Source: an uncultured Porphyromonadaceae bacterium (lineage in GTDB: Bacteria; Bacteroidota; Bacteroidia; Bacteroidales; Muribaculaceae). Taken from it: a stretch of 36,406 nucleotides of DNA. The position numbers and the translations under genes were made by a program. The stretch lies in NCBI GenBank assembly GCA_947175425.1, contig CAMWMR010000024.1:1-36406 (forward strand), given 5' to 3'. Below are positions 24,027 to 32,955 of the stretch, one piece after another (positions within the stretch are counted from its first letter, which is position 1; every line of letters starts with the position of its first letter). The notes beneath the pieces were generated by a model. It was not told the DNA's origin. It did no database searches and saw only the letters and a program-made list of their open reading frames with translations.

Positions 24027-25298
24027 ATGCTTACATTACAGCAAATCAAAGCCGACCCTCGCTATATAATCGAGCGTCTGGCCGTTAAAGGATTTCAGGG
24101 CGAAAAACCCATTGCCCGTGTAATCGCACTCGACGACCTGCGTCGCGAGCTGCAGCTTAAGAACGACAACGCCGCCGCCGAACTTAACAAAATGGCCGCC
24201 TCCATAGGCAAAGCCATGAAAGAAGGCCGCAAGGACGATGCCGAAAAAGCCAAGGAAGGTGTTGCAATTCTTAAAGAAGAGCAAAAAGCCTACGCCGAAG
24301 AGCTTGCACGCACCGAAAAAGAAATAGAAACCGAACTTCTGAACATTCCCAACATTCCCTGCGAAGCCGTTCCTCACGGAATGACTGCCGAAGACAATGT
24401 TGTGGAACTCACCGGTGGAAATATGCCCGAACTCCCCGAGGACGCACTTCCTCACTGGGATCTTGCCAAGAAATATAACCTTATCAATTTCGACCTCGGT
24501 GTAAAAATAACCGGAGCCGGATTCCCCGTATATCTCGGCAAAGGCGCAAAACTCCAGCGCGCGCTCATTCAGTTCTTCCTCGACGAGGCTTCGGCCGCCG
24601 GATACCTTGAAGTACAGCCTCCTTATGTTGTCAACGAGGCTTCGGGCTACGGAACAGGACAGCTTCCCGACAAGGAAGGCCAGATGTATCACGTAAATCT
24701 GGACAACCTCTACCTTATCCCCACTGCCGAAGTTCCCGTTACCAACCTCTACCGCGACGTTATTCTCACGCCCGATCAGCTTCCCATTAAAAACTGCGCT
24801 TACTCGGCATGTTTCCGCCGCGAAGCCGGCAGCTATGGCAAGGATGTGCGCGGCCTCAACCGTCTGCACCAGTTCGACAAAGTTGAAATCGTACGCATTG
24901 AAAAACCCGAAGATTCCTACGCTGCTCTTGAGGAAATGAAAGCCCACGTTCAGGGACTTCTTGAAAAACTCGGTTTGCCCTGGCACATTCTCCGTCTGTG
25001 CGGCGGCGACATGAGCTTTACTTCGGCCATTACTTTCGACTTCGAGGTTTACTCCGCAGCCCAGAAACGCTGGCTTGAAGTAAGCTCGGTATCCAACTTC
25101 GAGACCTATCAGGCCAACCGTCTGAAATGCCGCTACAAAGGCGATGACAAAAAAACACGCCTGTGCCACACTCTCAACGGCTCGGCTCTTGCCCTGCCCC
25201 GAATTATGGCCGCTCTGCTCGAGAACAATCAGACTCCCGAAGGTATAGTTGTTCCCGAATGCCTGCGCAAATACACCGGTTTCGACATAATAGACTAA
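24027..25298 (+). CDS. serS: Seryl-tRNA synthetase
   Basis: 423 residues, class II synthetase that charges tRNA-Ser and tRNA-Sec. The N-terminal antiparallel coiled coil (about 30-105) grips the tRNA long arm. Motif 2 is AYSACFRREAGSYGKDVRGL (near residue 260) with RLHQFDKVEIV after it; motif 3 is NGSALALPRIMAALLENNQ. TAEVP and LRLCGGDMSF also match the active-site order. Its downstream terminator is clear, and it follows the YqeY gene by 12 bases. It is the only synthetase in the window. Confidence 0.98.
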   Translation: MLTLQQIKADPRYIIERLAVKGFQGEKPIARVIALDDLRRELQLKNDNAAAELNKMAASIGKAMKEGRKDDAEKAKEGVAILKEEQKAYAEELARTEKEIETELLNIPNIPCEAVPHGMTAEDNVVELTGGNMPELPEDALPHWDLAKKYNLINFDLGVKITGAGFPVYLGKGAKLQRALIQFFLDEASAAGYLEVQPPYVVNEASGYGTGQLPDKEGQMYHVNLDNLYLIPTAEVPVTNLYRDVILTPDQLPIKNCAYSACFRREAGSYGKDVRGLNRLHQFDKVEIVRIEKPEDSYAALEEMKAHVQGLLEKLGLPWHILRLCGGDMSFTSAITFDFEVYSAAQKRWLEVSSVSNFETYQANRLKCRYKGDDKKTRLCHTLNGSALALPRIMAALLENNQTPEGIVVPECLRKYTGFDIID

Positions 25299-25320
25299 TC
25301 TATCGACACATACACACTTC

Positions 25321-25347
25321 AACGCCGCGACAAAATCGCGGCGTTTT
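25321..25347 (+). terminator. serS terminator
   Basis: AACGCCGCGA (25321-25330) pairs with TCGCGGCGTT (25336-25345) around CAAAA; T-rich sequence follows. Confidence 0.88.
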
Positions 25348-25442
25348 AATTTTTTTGAAAAAAATTCATGTCATAGTGTAACTTTTCGGGAAACCGTGCG
25401 TCATATATATGTAATCTAAACCTATAAAACCTCCAAAAATTT

Positions 25443-26252
25443 ATGAAACGCTTTATTTTATTCGCCGTTCTCATTGTAGCATGTCTCAGCGCCACAGCAG
25501 TAATAGGCTGGGCACTGCGCAACGGATCGTCAAATTCCACACGTCCGTCCGACAACCTTGTAACCCGCGACATAAACACCGGTCATTTCAATGAAATCCG
25601 GGCCTATCGCATCAACGTGGTATACACTCAGTCGGAAAACTTCAGCGCCACCCTCGAAGCCCCCGACAACATTATCGACCTTATTGAAATAAGCAATCAA
25701 AACGGCAAACTCGTCATTGCCGAGGATAAAGACAAAAATCTTCCCCGCCACAACCTCAAGGCTACACTTACCCTCAGCTCGCCATATGTGGAAGAAATTA
25801 CCGCCGGCGTATCGGCAAAAGTTTCCATGCCCGAACCCTATGTAAGCGACTCCAAGCTGGAAGTAAGTGCCACAACCGGCAGTCGCATAAGCATTGCGTC
25901 GGCAAAAGTTGCCGAGTTTTCGGCCGAAACTTCTACAGGCTCCAATATCGAAGCCGACTCCATTATGGCCGTGCGAGAAGCCGACATCGAAACATCCACA
26001 GGCTCAAGTATTGAAATTTCCAAGCTGTGTGCCGCCGAGCTGGAACTTAAAAGTTCCACAGGCTCCCGCGCCGAAATAGGCGGCGGCGCAATAAGCGTGA
26101 TGAAAGCCGAAGCAAACACCGGCGCTTCCGCTTATATAATGGCAACAGTAGACAATGCCTCTACAAAAGCCACAACCGGAGCACGCATCAAATGCCCCAA
26201 TGCAAACCTCAGCAAGGTTAAAAGGACTACCGGCGGCTCCGTCGACCAATAA
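25443..26252 (+). CDS. GIN-domain (DUF2807-like) envelope protein
   Basis: 269 residues. The N-terminal hydrophobic segment (FILFAVLIVACLSATAVIGW) has no clear cleavage site and may anchor the protein. From about residue 45 it has the same start as its paralogue (NTGHFNEIRAYRINVVYTQS), then LEAPDNIIDLIEISNQNGKL. The rest is a repeated parallel-beta stack in which STGSSIE / SSTGSRAE-like units recur roughly every 20 residues (about 150-260), each ending in a hydrophobic strand. Function is unknown. It is a single-gene unit between two terminators. Its N-terminal start, like that of 15366-16073, opens MKRFI. Confidence 0.8.
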   Translation: MKRFILFAVLIVACLSATAVIGWALRNGSSNSTRPSDNLVTRDINTGHFNEIRAYRINVVYTQSENFSATLEAPDNIIDLIEISNQNGKLVIAEDKDKNLPRHNLKATLTLSSPYVEEITAGVSAKVSMPEPYVSDSKLEVSATTGSRISIASAKVAEFSAETSTGSNIEADSIMAVREADIETSTGSSIEISKLCAAELELKSSTGSRAEIGGGAISVMKAEANTGASAYIMATVDNASTKATTGARIKCPNANLSKVKRTTGGSVDQ

Positions 26253-26279
26253 TTGACAGCTTCCATTCTCCCCACTCCC

Positions 26280-26313
26280 GCCGCCTCGAGCTTCTGCTCA
26301 GGCGGCTTTTTTT
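26280..26313 (+). terminator. Terminator after the GIN-domain gene
   Basis: GCCGCCT (26280-26286) pairs with AGGCGGC (26300-26306) and GAGC pairs with GCTC inside, with one bulged C; seven T follow. Confidence 0.87.
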
Positions 26314-26347
26314 ATATTTTTTTCTGCCGCGATTGAGCTTTTTGTAT

Positions 26348-26355
26348 TAATTTTG
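26348..26355 (+). promoter_or_regulatory. -7 element of the glycosyltransferase-rmuC unit
   Basis: TAATTTTG, 17 bases before the ATG at 26373. A TTTC at 26321-26324 is the best -33 candidate but is spaced too far. Confidence 0.45.
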
Positions 26356-26372
26356 CATTATAATATATACTT

Positions 26373-27557
26373 ATGTATCTATCGCCTGTAATTCCCGACA
26401 TTGCTCTGTGGCTGCTTTGCGCATGCTTTGCATGTGTAATGCTGTTGGCAGCCATATATTTTTTCCGTGTAAACACCGTTGTCAATCACCGCCGGCGTGC
26501 CGATGCCGAACGTCCCGACAAACCCGAGGCCGACTATCTTGCCGCATCGGTGATAATTTACTCGCAGGGCGATGCCGATGCCTTGCGCGAAATGCTTGAT
26601 GCTGTTCTTGCACAAGATTATCCCGCCGCCTATGAGGTTATTGTTGTGAACGAAGGCGAATCGGCCGATGTGCGCGACACCGTTTCCATGCTCCGCGCCA
26701 CACACAGCAATCTCTACCTCACGTTCACTCCCGAGGGCGTGGTGAACCTGAGCCGAAAAAAATTGGGAATTACATTAGGCATAAAAGCAGCCCGCTACGA
26801 CATTGTAGTGCTAACCACCACTGCCGCCGAAATAGAGTCGCCGCTGTGGCTGCGCCGTATTATGCGCCCGTTTAACAAGGACAACAATATTGAAGTTGTG
26901 CTCGGATTTGCCTACGTGGATGCTGATGAGGATCACAGCTACGGACGCCGTCGCCGCGCTTTCGATTACGTTGCCGACAGTGTGCGCTGGCTTGGTGTTG
27001 CAATTGCCGGAAAACCTTTCCGCGGCACCGAGTACAATATTGCCTATCGCAAAAGCGCATTTTTCAAAAACAAAGGCTTTGCACGCCGTCTTAACCTGCA
27101 CAACGGCGACGACGATATTTTCATAAGCGAAATCGCAAACCGTAACAACACCGCGGTGGAACTCTCCGACGAATCGATGGTTCGTCTGCGCCACGGCAAT
27201 CATCCCCGCATTTTCAACGAACGTGTGTTGCGGCGCCTGTTCACCGAGCATTTTATAAAACGGCGTCCTCGACTGCTCTTGCCGCTCACCGGCTGGCTGC
27301 AGATTATTGCAATTCTTTGCGGAGTTGCCGCAGCCCTATATTCCTACCCCAACATGCAGGCTGCCATTGCCGCCGGTGTAATTATTACATGTATGTGGGC
27401 TTTGGATATTTTCATTTGGCGTAAGGCCATGAAAGCCATGAAATCGCGCCGACTTTTCTTTACCTTGCCGTGGCTGTCGCTCAGCTATCCCCTGCGACGC
27501 TTCTCGCGCCGTATCCGTTCGCGTTTCGGCAAACAAAAAAAATATACCTGGGACTGA
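26373..27557 (+). CDS. Family 2 glycosyltransferase, membrane-bound
   Basis: 394 residues. One N-terminal membrane helix (about 12-33) is followed by a GT-A catalytic domain: ASVIIYSQGDADALREMLDA starts it, VIVVNEGESAD is the nucleotide-binding strand, and LNLHNGDDDIFISEI stands where the family has its (D)ED acceptor motif. The DxD region is replaced by TTTAAEIES. Two C-terminal membrane helices end in a basic tail. Such enzymes build envelope polysaccharides, but no other sugar genes surround this one and the product is unknown. The rmuC start follows its stop by two bases, so translation is probably coupled. Confidence 0.83.
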   Translation: MYLSPVIPDIALWLLCACFACVMLLAAIYFFRVNTVVNHRRRADAERPDKPEADYLAASVIIYSQGDADALREMLDAVLAQDYPAAYEVIVVNEGESADVRDTVSMLRATHSNLYLTFTPEGVVNLSRKKLGITLGIKAARYDIVVLTTTAAEIESPLWLRRIMRPFNKDNNIEVVLGFAYVDADEDHSYGRRRRAFDYVADSVRWLGVAIAGKPFRGTEYNIAYRKSAFFKNKGFARRLNLHNGDDDIFISEIANRNNTAVELSDESMVRLRHGNHPRIFNERVLRRLFTEHFIKRRPRLLLPLTGWLQIIAILCGVAAALYSYPNMQAAIAAGVIITCMWALDIFIWRKAMKAMKSRRLFFTLPWLSLSYPLRRFSRRIRSRFGKQKKYTWD

Positions 27558-27559
27558 TT

Positions 27560-28921
27560 ATGCTTGTTCTCTCCATTGTGCTTGGCATAGCCCTTGTGGC
27601 TGCCGTTATAGTTCTTTTCCGTGTTCAAAGTTCCCGCAGCTCACTAATGGCGGAGATTGCCGCCGTTAAGCAAACTCTTCAGGCCGAGAATGAAAATTCG
27701 CAGCGTGAAAAAGACCGTGCCGACAAGCTTGCCGCCGACCTTGCAGCAGCCCAGGGAATGCTTTTGAGCGCACAGACGGAAAATGCACGTGTCAACGAAC
27801 GTATAAAAGCCGCCGAGGCTGAAATGGAACGACGCAAAGACGACTTCCGCGCGCTCATCGACCAATCCGAAACACGTTTTGCCGAACTTGCCGCCAAAGC
27901 GCTTGCCAGCAACTCGGAAGCCTTGCGCACACAAAGCACGAACAGCCTTGACGAGATTCTCAAGCCAATGCGGGAGAACCTCGAGAACTTCCGCCGCACA
28001 ATTTCCGAACGCTACGAAAAGGAAAGCAACGAACGCAGTTCTTTGGCCGCCGAACTGGAAAAGCTTAACAAACTCAGCACCACCGTCAGCCGCGAGACGC
28101 AACGCCTTACCGACGCTCTCAAAGGCAACTCCCGCATGCAGGGCGACTGGGGTGAAATGATTCTGAGCGAAATTCTTACCGGTGCCGGACTCCGCGAGGG
28201 ATACGAATTTACCGTGCAGCAGTCGCTCCCCGGCGAGGACAACTCGCGCCTGCGCCCCGACGTGATTATAAACTACGGCGACGGCCGCAAGCTCATTGTC
28301 GACTCCAAAGTATCCATTCAGGATTACCTTAAAATGCTCAATGCCGAGACTCCCGATGTTCGCGAGCAGCTTGCCAAAGCGCATGTCGACTCGGTAAAAA
28401 AGCACGTGGGCGAGCTTAAACGCAAACAGTATCAGGCATGTTTCGGCGAGAACAGCTTCGATTATGTGCTTATGTTCATTCCACACGAAGGAGCATTTAT
28501 GGCAGCCGTCGATTTCGACCCCTCGCTGTGGCAGGACGCATGCCGCGACAAAATTCTTATAGTATCGCCGGCACAACTCGTTCCCATAGCCCAGACTGTG
28601 GAACGTCTGTGGCGCCAGCAGCAGCAGGACAGAAACGCCGTGCGTATTGCCGAGGAAGCCGGCAAAATGCTGGAGAAATTTATGGACTTCCTTGCCGACC
28701 TCAAAAAAATAGGCGACAACATAGGAACCATACAGCAAAACTACGACAAGGCACTGAAACGTCTCAGCACCGGCACCGGCAACCTTGTAAAACGTGCCCG
28801 CGACCTGCAGACAATGGGTGTGAAAGTTAAAAAAACACTGCCGGCGGCATTTCAGGACATCGACGAAACCGATGAGCCGCTGCCTGCCAACAACGCAACA
28901 GAGACCGAGGCGAACATTTAA
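27560..28921 (+). CDS. rmuC: RmuC-family DNA recombination protein
   Basis: 453 residues. The ATG at 27560 is used because it lies just past the glycosyltransferase stop and starts a membrane helix (MLVLSIVLGIALVAAVIVLF). A long coiled coil follows (about 30-200). The RmuC domain shows MQGDWGEMILSEILTGAGLR, LRPDVIINYGDGRKLIVDSK and FDYVLMFIPHEGAFMAAVDF, carrying the restriction-endonuclease-like acidic residues. It limits inversions at short inverted repeats, according to work in E. coli. The link with the preceding glycosyltransferase is positional only. Confidence 0.94.
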   Translation: MLVLSIVLGIALVAAVIVLFRVQSSRSSLMAEIAAVKQTLQAENENSQREKDRADKLAADLAAAQGMLLSAQTENARVNERIKAAEAEMERRKDDFRALIDQSETRFAELAAKALASNSEALRTQSTNSLDEILKPMRENLENFRRTISERYEKESNERSSLAAELEKLNKLSTTVSRETQRLTDALKGNSRMQGDWGEMILSEILTGAGLREGYEFTVQQSLPGEDNSRLRPDVIINYGDGRKLIVDSKVSIQDYLKMLNAETPDVREQLAKAHVDSVKKHVGELKRKQYQACFGENSFDYVLMFIPHEGAFMAAVDFDPSLWQDACRDKILIVSPAQLVPIAQTVERLWRQQQQDRNAVRIAEEAGKMLEKFMDFLADLKKIGDNIGTIQQNYDKALKRLSTGTGNLVKRARDLQTMGVKVKKTLPAAFQDIDETDEPLPANNATETEANI

Positions 28922-28930
28922 AGCGCACGG

Positions 28931-28965
28931 GGTGTTATTATTTCATTAAACGATAATATAACACC
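28931..28965 (+). other. Inverted repeat in the flavodoxin leader
   Basis: GGTGTTATTAT (28931-28941) and ATAATATAACACC (28953-28965) can pair with two extra bases in the second arm. It ends five bases before the flavodoxin ATG and has no T run, so it is more likely an operator or a leader hairpin than a terminator. Confidence 0.5.
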
Positions 28966-28970
28966 ACACT

Positions 28971-29462
28971 ATGAAAACAGGTATATACTACGGCTCGGCC
29001 ACCGGCACAACAGCCGAAATAGCTCGTCGTATAGCAAGTATGACGGGTGTTTCCGATGCCGACATCCACGATGTTGCCGATACCGCCCCGCACACGGCAG
29101 GCGACTACGACCTCCTTATATTAGGTTCCTCCACCTGGGGAAACGGCGAACTTGAGGACGACTGGTACGATTTTCTCGACGGTCTCCGGGCTCTTGACCT
29201 CACAGGCAAAAAGATAGCCTTGTTCGGTTGCGGAGACGAAACAATGAGCGACACGTTCTGCAACGCTGTAGGCATACTCTACGACCGGCTCAAAGACACC
29301 GGCGCCACATTCATCGGCGAATTTCCCGCCGACGAATATCACTTCGACAAGAGCGCCGCTTCCGACGGAGCCGTCATGCGCGGACTGCTGCTTGACGAGG
29401 TAAATCATCCCGAGCTTACCACAGCACGCCTGCGCCGCTGGACCGAGCTCATCAAAAGCTGA
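28971..29462 (+). CDS. Flavodoxin
   Basis: 163 residues, long-chain flavodoxin that carries low-potential electrons with FMN. The phosphate loop is YYGSATGTTAEIA (residues 6-18). LLILGSSTWGNGELEDDWYD supplies the tryptophan stacking on the flavin, and ALFGCGDETMSDTFCNAVG the third loop, with Tyr replaced by Asp-Glu near the usual second aromatic. It probably replaces ferredoxin under iron shortage. It is a one-gene unit with an inverted repeat before it and a terminator after it; a ferredoxin gene lies 3.3 kb downstream. Confidence 0.93.
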   Translation: MKTGIYYGSATGTTAEIARRIASMTGVSDADIHDVADTAPHTAGDYDLLILGSSTWGNGELEDDWYDFLDGLRALDLTGKKIALFGCGDETMSDTFCNAVGILYDRLKDTGATFIGEFPADEYHFDKSAASDGAVMRGLLLDEVNHPELTTARLRRWTELIKS

Positions 29463-29484
29463 AAATACAAGCCCTCTACCCTTG

Positions 29485-29510
29485 CGCCGCACACCTCTGC
29501 GGCGTTTTTT
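29485..29510 (+). terminator. Flavodoxin terminator
   Basis: CGCCGCA (29485-29491) pairs with TGCGGCG (29498-29504); six T follow. Confidence 0.87.
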
Positions 29511-29560
29511 GTGCAAATGACAAAAAACGTGAACAAGAACGATTTTTCATTTTTTGTGCG

Positions 29561-29568
29561 TATATTTG
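29561..29568 (+). promoter_or_regulatory. -7 element directly before the nrnA-like gene
   Basis: TATATTTG followed by CACA and the ATG at 29573: four bases of spacing, predicting a leaderless transcript. No convincing -33 TTTG is seen. Confidence 0.5.
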
Positions 29569-29572
29569 CACA

Positions 29573-30613
29573 ATGATTTCACAAAGAATCGATCAACATA
29601 GTGTGGAGCGTGCCAAAACGCTGATAGCAGGCGCAAACAGCATTGCAATTATATGTCATACCTCGCCCGACGGCGATGCCATTGGCTCGTCGCTGGCCGC
29701 CGCGCATGTACTGTCGGCAATAGGCAAGGACGTGCATGTGGTTATTCCCGATACTTTTCTTTCGAACCTGCGCTGTCTGCCCGGTTCAAAAGAAATTGTA
29801 GATGCTGCACGGTACTTCGATTTCGCCTGCAAACTGCTGGCCGAGGCCGACCTTATACTGTGCCTCGATTTCAACGAGCCCAACCGCACGGGACGTCTCG
29901 CCGAGGCCCTCACCGCATCCACAGCCCCCAAAATACTTATCGACCACCATCCGTATCCCTCCCTCAATGCCGATGTTACAATTTCGCATCCCGAAATGGC
30001 GGCAACGGCTTACCTGCTGTTCCGTTTTATTTGCCGGATGGGGTGGTTCAATTTTATCGACCGCAACGCCGCCGACTGCCTTCTTGCAGGCATGATGACC
30101 GATACAGGCAATTTCTCGTATAATTGCACCGACCCGGAAATATACATTGTTGTTGCCGAGCTTATTGGCAAAGGAGCCGACAAGGAAATGCTCTACCGCG
30201 AGCTGTTCAATACTTTTTCGGCCGACTGCCTGCGCCTGAACTCCTACGCCCTCCTGAATAAAATGGAGATACACAAGGATTGCGGGTGCTCGCTTATAAC
30301 CCTCAGCCGCGATGAACTCAACCGCTTCCATTACACCAAAGGCGATACCGAAGGACTCGTAAACCGTCCGCTTGCCATTCCGGAGGTAAAATTCAGCGTG
30401 TTCATGCGTCAGGAAAGCGATTGCATACGCATTTCAATGCGCAGCAAAGGCGATTTTCCCGTCAACACCCTGTGCAGCGAATACTTTGGCGGCGGAGGAC
30501 ACATAAATGCCGCCGGCGGTGAATTTTTCGGAACCCTTTCCGAAGCAGCCGATCATCTGCGCAAGCACTTTCCCGAAATCAAAGAGCGTTTTTTAACAAC
30601 CGACACCAAATAG
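29573..30613 (+). CDS. DHH-family phosphoesterase, NrnA-like
   Basis: 346 residues. The DHH domain has motif HTSPDGDAIGSSLAAAHVL (near residue 29), CLDFNEPNRTGR, the DHH itself in LIDHHPYPS and GMMTDTGNFSYN, all Mn-binding. The DHHA1 domain ends with YFGGGGHINAAGGEF, the substrate glycine loop. NrnA-type enzymes remove the last nucleotides from oligoribonucleotides and some also cleave pAp. The gene opens a run that continues with a DUF4827 lipoprotein and glmM, an order I know from other Bacteroidales. Its candidate promoter predicts a leaderless mRNA. Confidence 0.93.
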   Translation: MISQRIDQHSVERAKTLIAGANSIAIICHTSPDGDAIGSSLAAAHVLSAIGKDVHVVIPDTFLSNLRCLPGSKEIVDAARYFDFACKLLAEADLILCLDFNEPNRTGRLAEALTASTAPKILIDHHPYPSLNADVTISHPEMAATAYLLFRFICRMGWFNFIDRNAADCLLAGMMTDTGNFSYNCTDPEIYIVVAELIGKGADKEMLYRELFNTFSADCLRLNSYALLNKMEIHKDCGCSLITLSRDELNRFHYTKGDTEGLVNRPLAIPEVKFSVFMRQESDCIRISMRSKGDFPVNTLCSEYFGGGGHINAAGGEFFGTLSEAADHLRKHFPEIKERFLTTDTK

Positions 30614-30617
30614 AATA

Positions 30618-31178
30618 ATGAAAATTTCGCGTTTCGCAGCCCTTGCGGCGTTAATTATAACCATTGTATGCACATCGTGCAACGATGGCAAATCCTACGC
30701 CCAACTTCTTAACGAAGAGGACCTTTACGTAAACAATTTCCTTGCCGACCAGAAAATTGTTCTGGATATTCCGGCCGACACCATATTTGAAACCGGCCCC
30801 GACGCCCCCTACTACCGACTGGACGACGATGCAATGGTGTACATGCAGGTAATAAATCCGGGCACGCCGGGAAATATGGTGGAAAATGATGAACAGATAT
30901 ATTTCCGCTATACCCGCTACGCCCTTTCCGGTTACTCCGACGGAGCGCTTCCGTCCGGCGAAGGCAACAATCTAACCCTCGTCTCAGCATGGTTCCGCTA
31001 CAACAACTATCAGCTTCAAAGCTCCTACACCTGGGGGCCGGGAGTACAGTTGCCATTGGCCTACCTGCCTGTTGACTGCGAAGTGAATGTTGTTATAAAA
31101 TCACAGATGGGTCCCACCGACGAAACCGCCAACGTGCAGCCCTACCTGTGGAAACTCACCTACCAACGTAAACAGTAA
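30618..31178 (+). CDS. DUF4827 lipoprotein
   Basis: 186 residues. A lipoprotein signal (ISRFAALAALIITIVCTSCN) ends in lipobox CTSC with the acylated Cys near residue 22. The mature part begins KSYAQLLNEEDLYVNNFLAD, then shows PYYRLDDDAMVYMQVINPG, QIYFRYTRYALSGYSDG and, near the end, GVQLPLAYLPVDCEVNVVIK. Its shape resembles FKBP-like prolyl isomerase domains, which DUF4827 is thought to resemble, but no activity is established. It is four bases after the phosphoesterase gene and before glmM, a conserved order in the group. Confidence 0.86.
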   Translation: MKISRFAALAALIITIVCTSCNDGKSYAQLLNEEDLYVNNFLADQKIVLDIPADTIFETGPDAPYYRLDDDAMVYMQVINPGTPGNMVENDEQIYFRYTRYALSGYSDGALPSGEGNNLTLVSAWFRYNNYQLQSSYTWGPGVQLPLAYLPVDCEVNVVIKSQMGPTDETANVQPYLWKLTYQRKQ

Positions 31179-31233
31179 TACAGGAACAAGTTTCAAAAAC
31201 TAACACACAAAATCTATATCATTTCAACTGATT

Positions 31234-32622
31234 ATGAGCTTAATTAAATCCATTTCGGGCATCCGCGGCACTATCGGCGGTCCTGCCGGCGATGGTCTGT
31301 CGCCTATCGACATTGTTAAATTCACGGCGGCTTTTGCTGCTTTCACAGCCAAAAACACCACTAAAAACACCCGCACAATAGTTGTGGGCCGCGATGCACG
31401 CATCTCAGGACCAATGGTGCAGAAACTTGTTATTGGCACATTAATGGGAATGGGCTTCGATGTTGTCGACATCGACCTTGCCTCCACTCCCACAACCGAA
31501 CTTGCCGTTACAGGCGAAAACGCATGCGGCGGCCTCATTCTCACCGCCTCGCACAATCCCCGCCAGTGGAACGCCCTTAAGCTCCTCAACGAAAATGGCG
31601 AATTCCTCAATGCCGCCGAAGGCGCCGAGGTGCTTCGCATTGCCGAAGAATGCGACTTTAATTTCGCAGGAGTGGACGAACTTGGAAAAGTTTACAAAAA
31701 CACTACCTATAACCGCCGCCACATTGAGCAGGTTCTTGCTCTCAAGGCTGTGGACACCAAAGCTATTGCCGAAGCGAATTTCACTGTTGCCGTCGATGCG
31801 GTAAACTCCGTTGGCGGTGTTGTAATTCCCGAGTTGCTCAAAGCTCTCGGTGTTAAAAATGTTATTGAGCTTAACTGCACACCCACAGGCGATTTCGCTC
31901 ATAACCCCGAACCTATACCCGCCAACCTCACCGGAATTTCGGAACTTATGGCACAGGGAAAAGCCGATGTGGGCTTTGTTGTCGACCCCGACGTGGATCG
32001 TCTTGCCATAGTGTGCGAAAACGGCGAAATGTTCGGCGAGGAGTACACCCTCGTTTCGGTTGCTGACTATCTTCTCGGCCTCACTCCCGGCAATACAGTG
32101 AGCAATCTCAGCTCCTCGCGAGCTCTCCGCGATGTTACAACGGCACACGGCGGCGAATATAACGCTTCGGCTGTTGGAGAAGTTAATGTAACCACCCTCA
32201 TGAAAGCCACCAATGCCGTTATCGGCGGTGAAGGCAACGGCGGTGTAATTTATCCCGAACTTCACTACGGACGCGACGCTCTTGTAGGCGTGGCTTTGTT
32301 CCTTACCCTGCTTGCCAAATCGGGCAAAAAGGTGAGCGAACTCCGCAAGCAATATCCGGCCTACGAAATATACAAAACCAAAATAGAACTGCATGCCGGC
32401 ATTGACGTTGACGCCATTCTTGCAGCCGTAAAGGAGAAATTTTCCGGCGAACGCATTACCGACATCGACGGTGTTAAAATCGATTTCGACGAATCGTGGG
32501 TTCACCTGCGCAAATCGAACACCGAACCTATTATACGAATCTATGCCGAAGCTCACACTCAGGACGAAGCCAAATCATTGGCCGACAGAATAAAGAGTGT
32601 AATTGATGCAATGATTCAATAA
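31234..32622 (+). CDS. glmM: Phosphoglucosamine mutase
   Basis: 462 residues. The phosphoserine loop is LTASHNPRQWNALK with Ser106; the metal loop VDPDVDRLAIV lies near residue 250; the sugar-binding loop GGEGNGGVIY lies near 331; the phosphate-binding C-terminal domain includes RKSNTEPIIRIYAEA. These fix it in the alpha-phosphohexomutase family. The adjacent DUF4827 lipoprotein and the absence of other sugar genes favour GlmM (glucosamine-6-phosphate to glucosamine-1-phosphate, for peptidoglycan and lipid A precursors) over a plain phosphomannomutase. The MSLIKSISGIRGTIGG start is typical of the Bacteroidetes enzyme. Confidence 0.92.
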   Translation: MSLIKSISGIRGTIGGPAGDGLSPIDIVKFTAAFAAFTAKNTTKNTRTIVVGRDARISGPMVQKLVIGTLMGMGFDVVDIDLASTPTTELAVTGENACGGLILTASHNPRQWNALKLLNENGEFLNAAEGAEVLRIAEECDFNFAGVDELGKVYKNTTYNRRHIEQVLALKAVDTKAIAEANFTVAVDAVNSVGGVVIPELLKALGVKNVIELNCTPTGDFAHNPEPIPANLTGISELMAQGKADVGFVVDPDVDRLAIVCENGEMFGEEYTLVSVADYLLGLTPGNTVSNLSSSRALRDVTTAHGGEYNASAVGEVNVTTLMKATNAVIGGEGNGGVIYPELHYGRDALVGVALFLTLLAKSGKKVSELRKQYPAYEIYKTKIELHAGIDVDAILAAVKEKFSGERITDIDGVKIDFDESWVHLRKSNTEPIIRIYAEAHTQDEAKSLADRIKSVIDAMIQ

Positions 32623-32635
32623 TTTTATGGCAGAA

Positions 32636-32669
32636 TTTGCTCTCGTACCAAAAAAAAAGCGTAAATTTG
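32636..32669 (+). promoter_or_regulatory. Ferredoxin promoter
   Basis: TTTG (32636-32639), a 22-base spacer and TAAATTTG (32662-32669). The ATG at 32716 follows after a leader of about 40 bases. Confidence 0.6.
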
Positions 32670-32715
32670 CACGACAAATAAAAAGACAATATCCGTAAAT
32701 TTTAAACAAACTACT

Positions 32716-32886
32716 ATGGCATACGTAATTACCGACAGCTGCGTAGCATGCGGCACCTGCCTCCCCGAATGCCCCGTGGGCGCTATCTCCGAAGGTGACA
32801 TCTATCACATCGATCCCGACACCTGCATCGACTGCGGCACCTGCGCATCTGTTTGCCCCAGCGAGGCTATCATCCCTGGTGAATAA
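32716..32886 (+). CDS. 2[4Fe-4S] ferredoxin
   Basis: 56 residues, too short for many gene finders. Two CxxCxxCxxxCP motifs are present: CVACGTCLPECPVGAI and CIDCGTCASVCPSEAI. This is the clostridial-type ferredoxin, an electron carrier for pyruvate and 2-oxoacid oxidoreductases. It has its own promoter and a strong palindromic terminator, so it is a single-gene unit. The convergent neighbour is a diiron LuxR-type regulator; whether they are related is unknown. Confidence 0.97.
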   Translation: MAYVITDSCVACGTCLPECPVGAISEGDIYHIDPDTCIDCGTCASVCPSEAIIPGE

Positions 32887-32902
32887 TTTAAGAAACACCT
32901 AT

Positions 32903-32940
32903 AAAAAACAGGCTGCCTACATGTAGGCAGCCTGTTTTTT
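32903..32940. terminator. Perfect-palindrome bidirectional terminator
   Basis: A 38-base perfect palindrome (AAAAAACAGGCTGCCTAC then its complement) ends in T6 on both strands and serves the ferredoxin and the convergent regulator. Confidence 0.93.
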
Positions 32941-32955
32941 ACCGTTATATTGAAA

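Noticed and set aside
24036-25322. 428-codon minus-strand open frame over serS
   Set aside because: Antisense shadow of a gene with all class II synthetase motifs.
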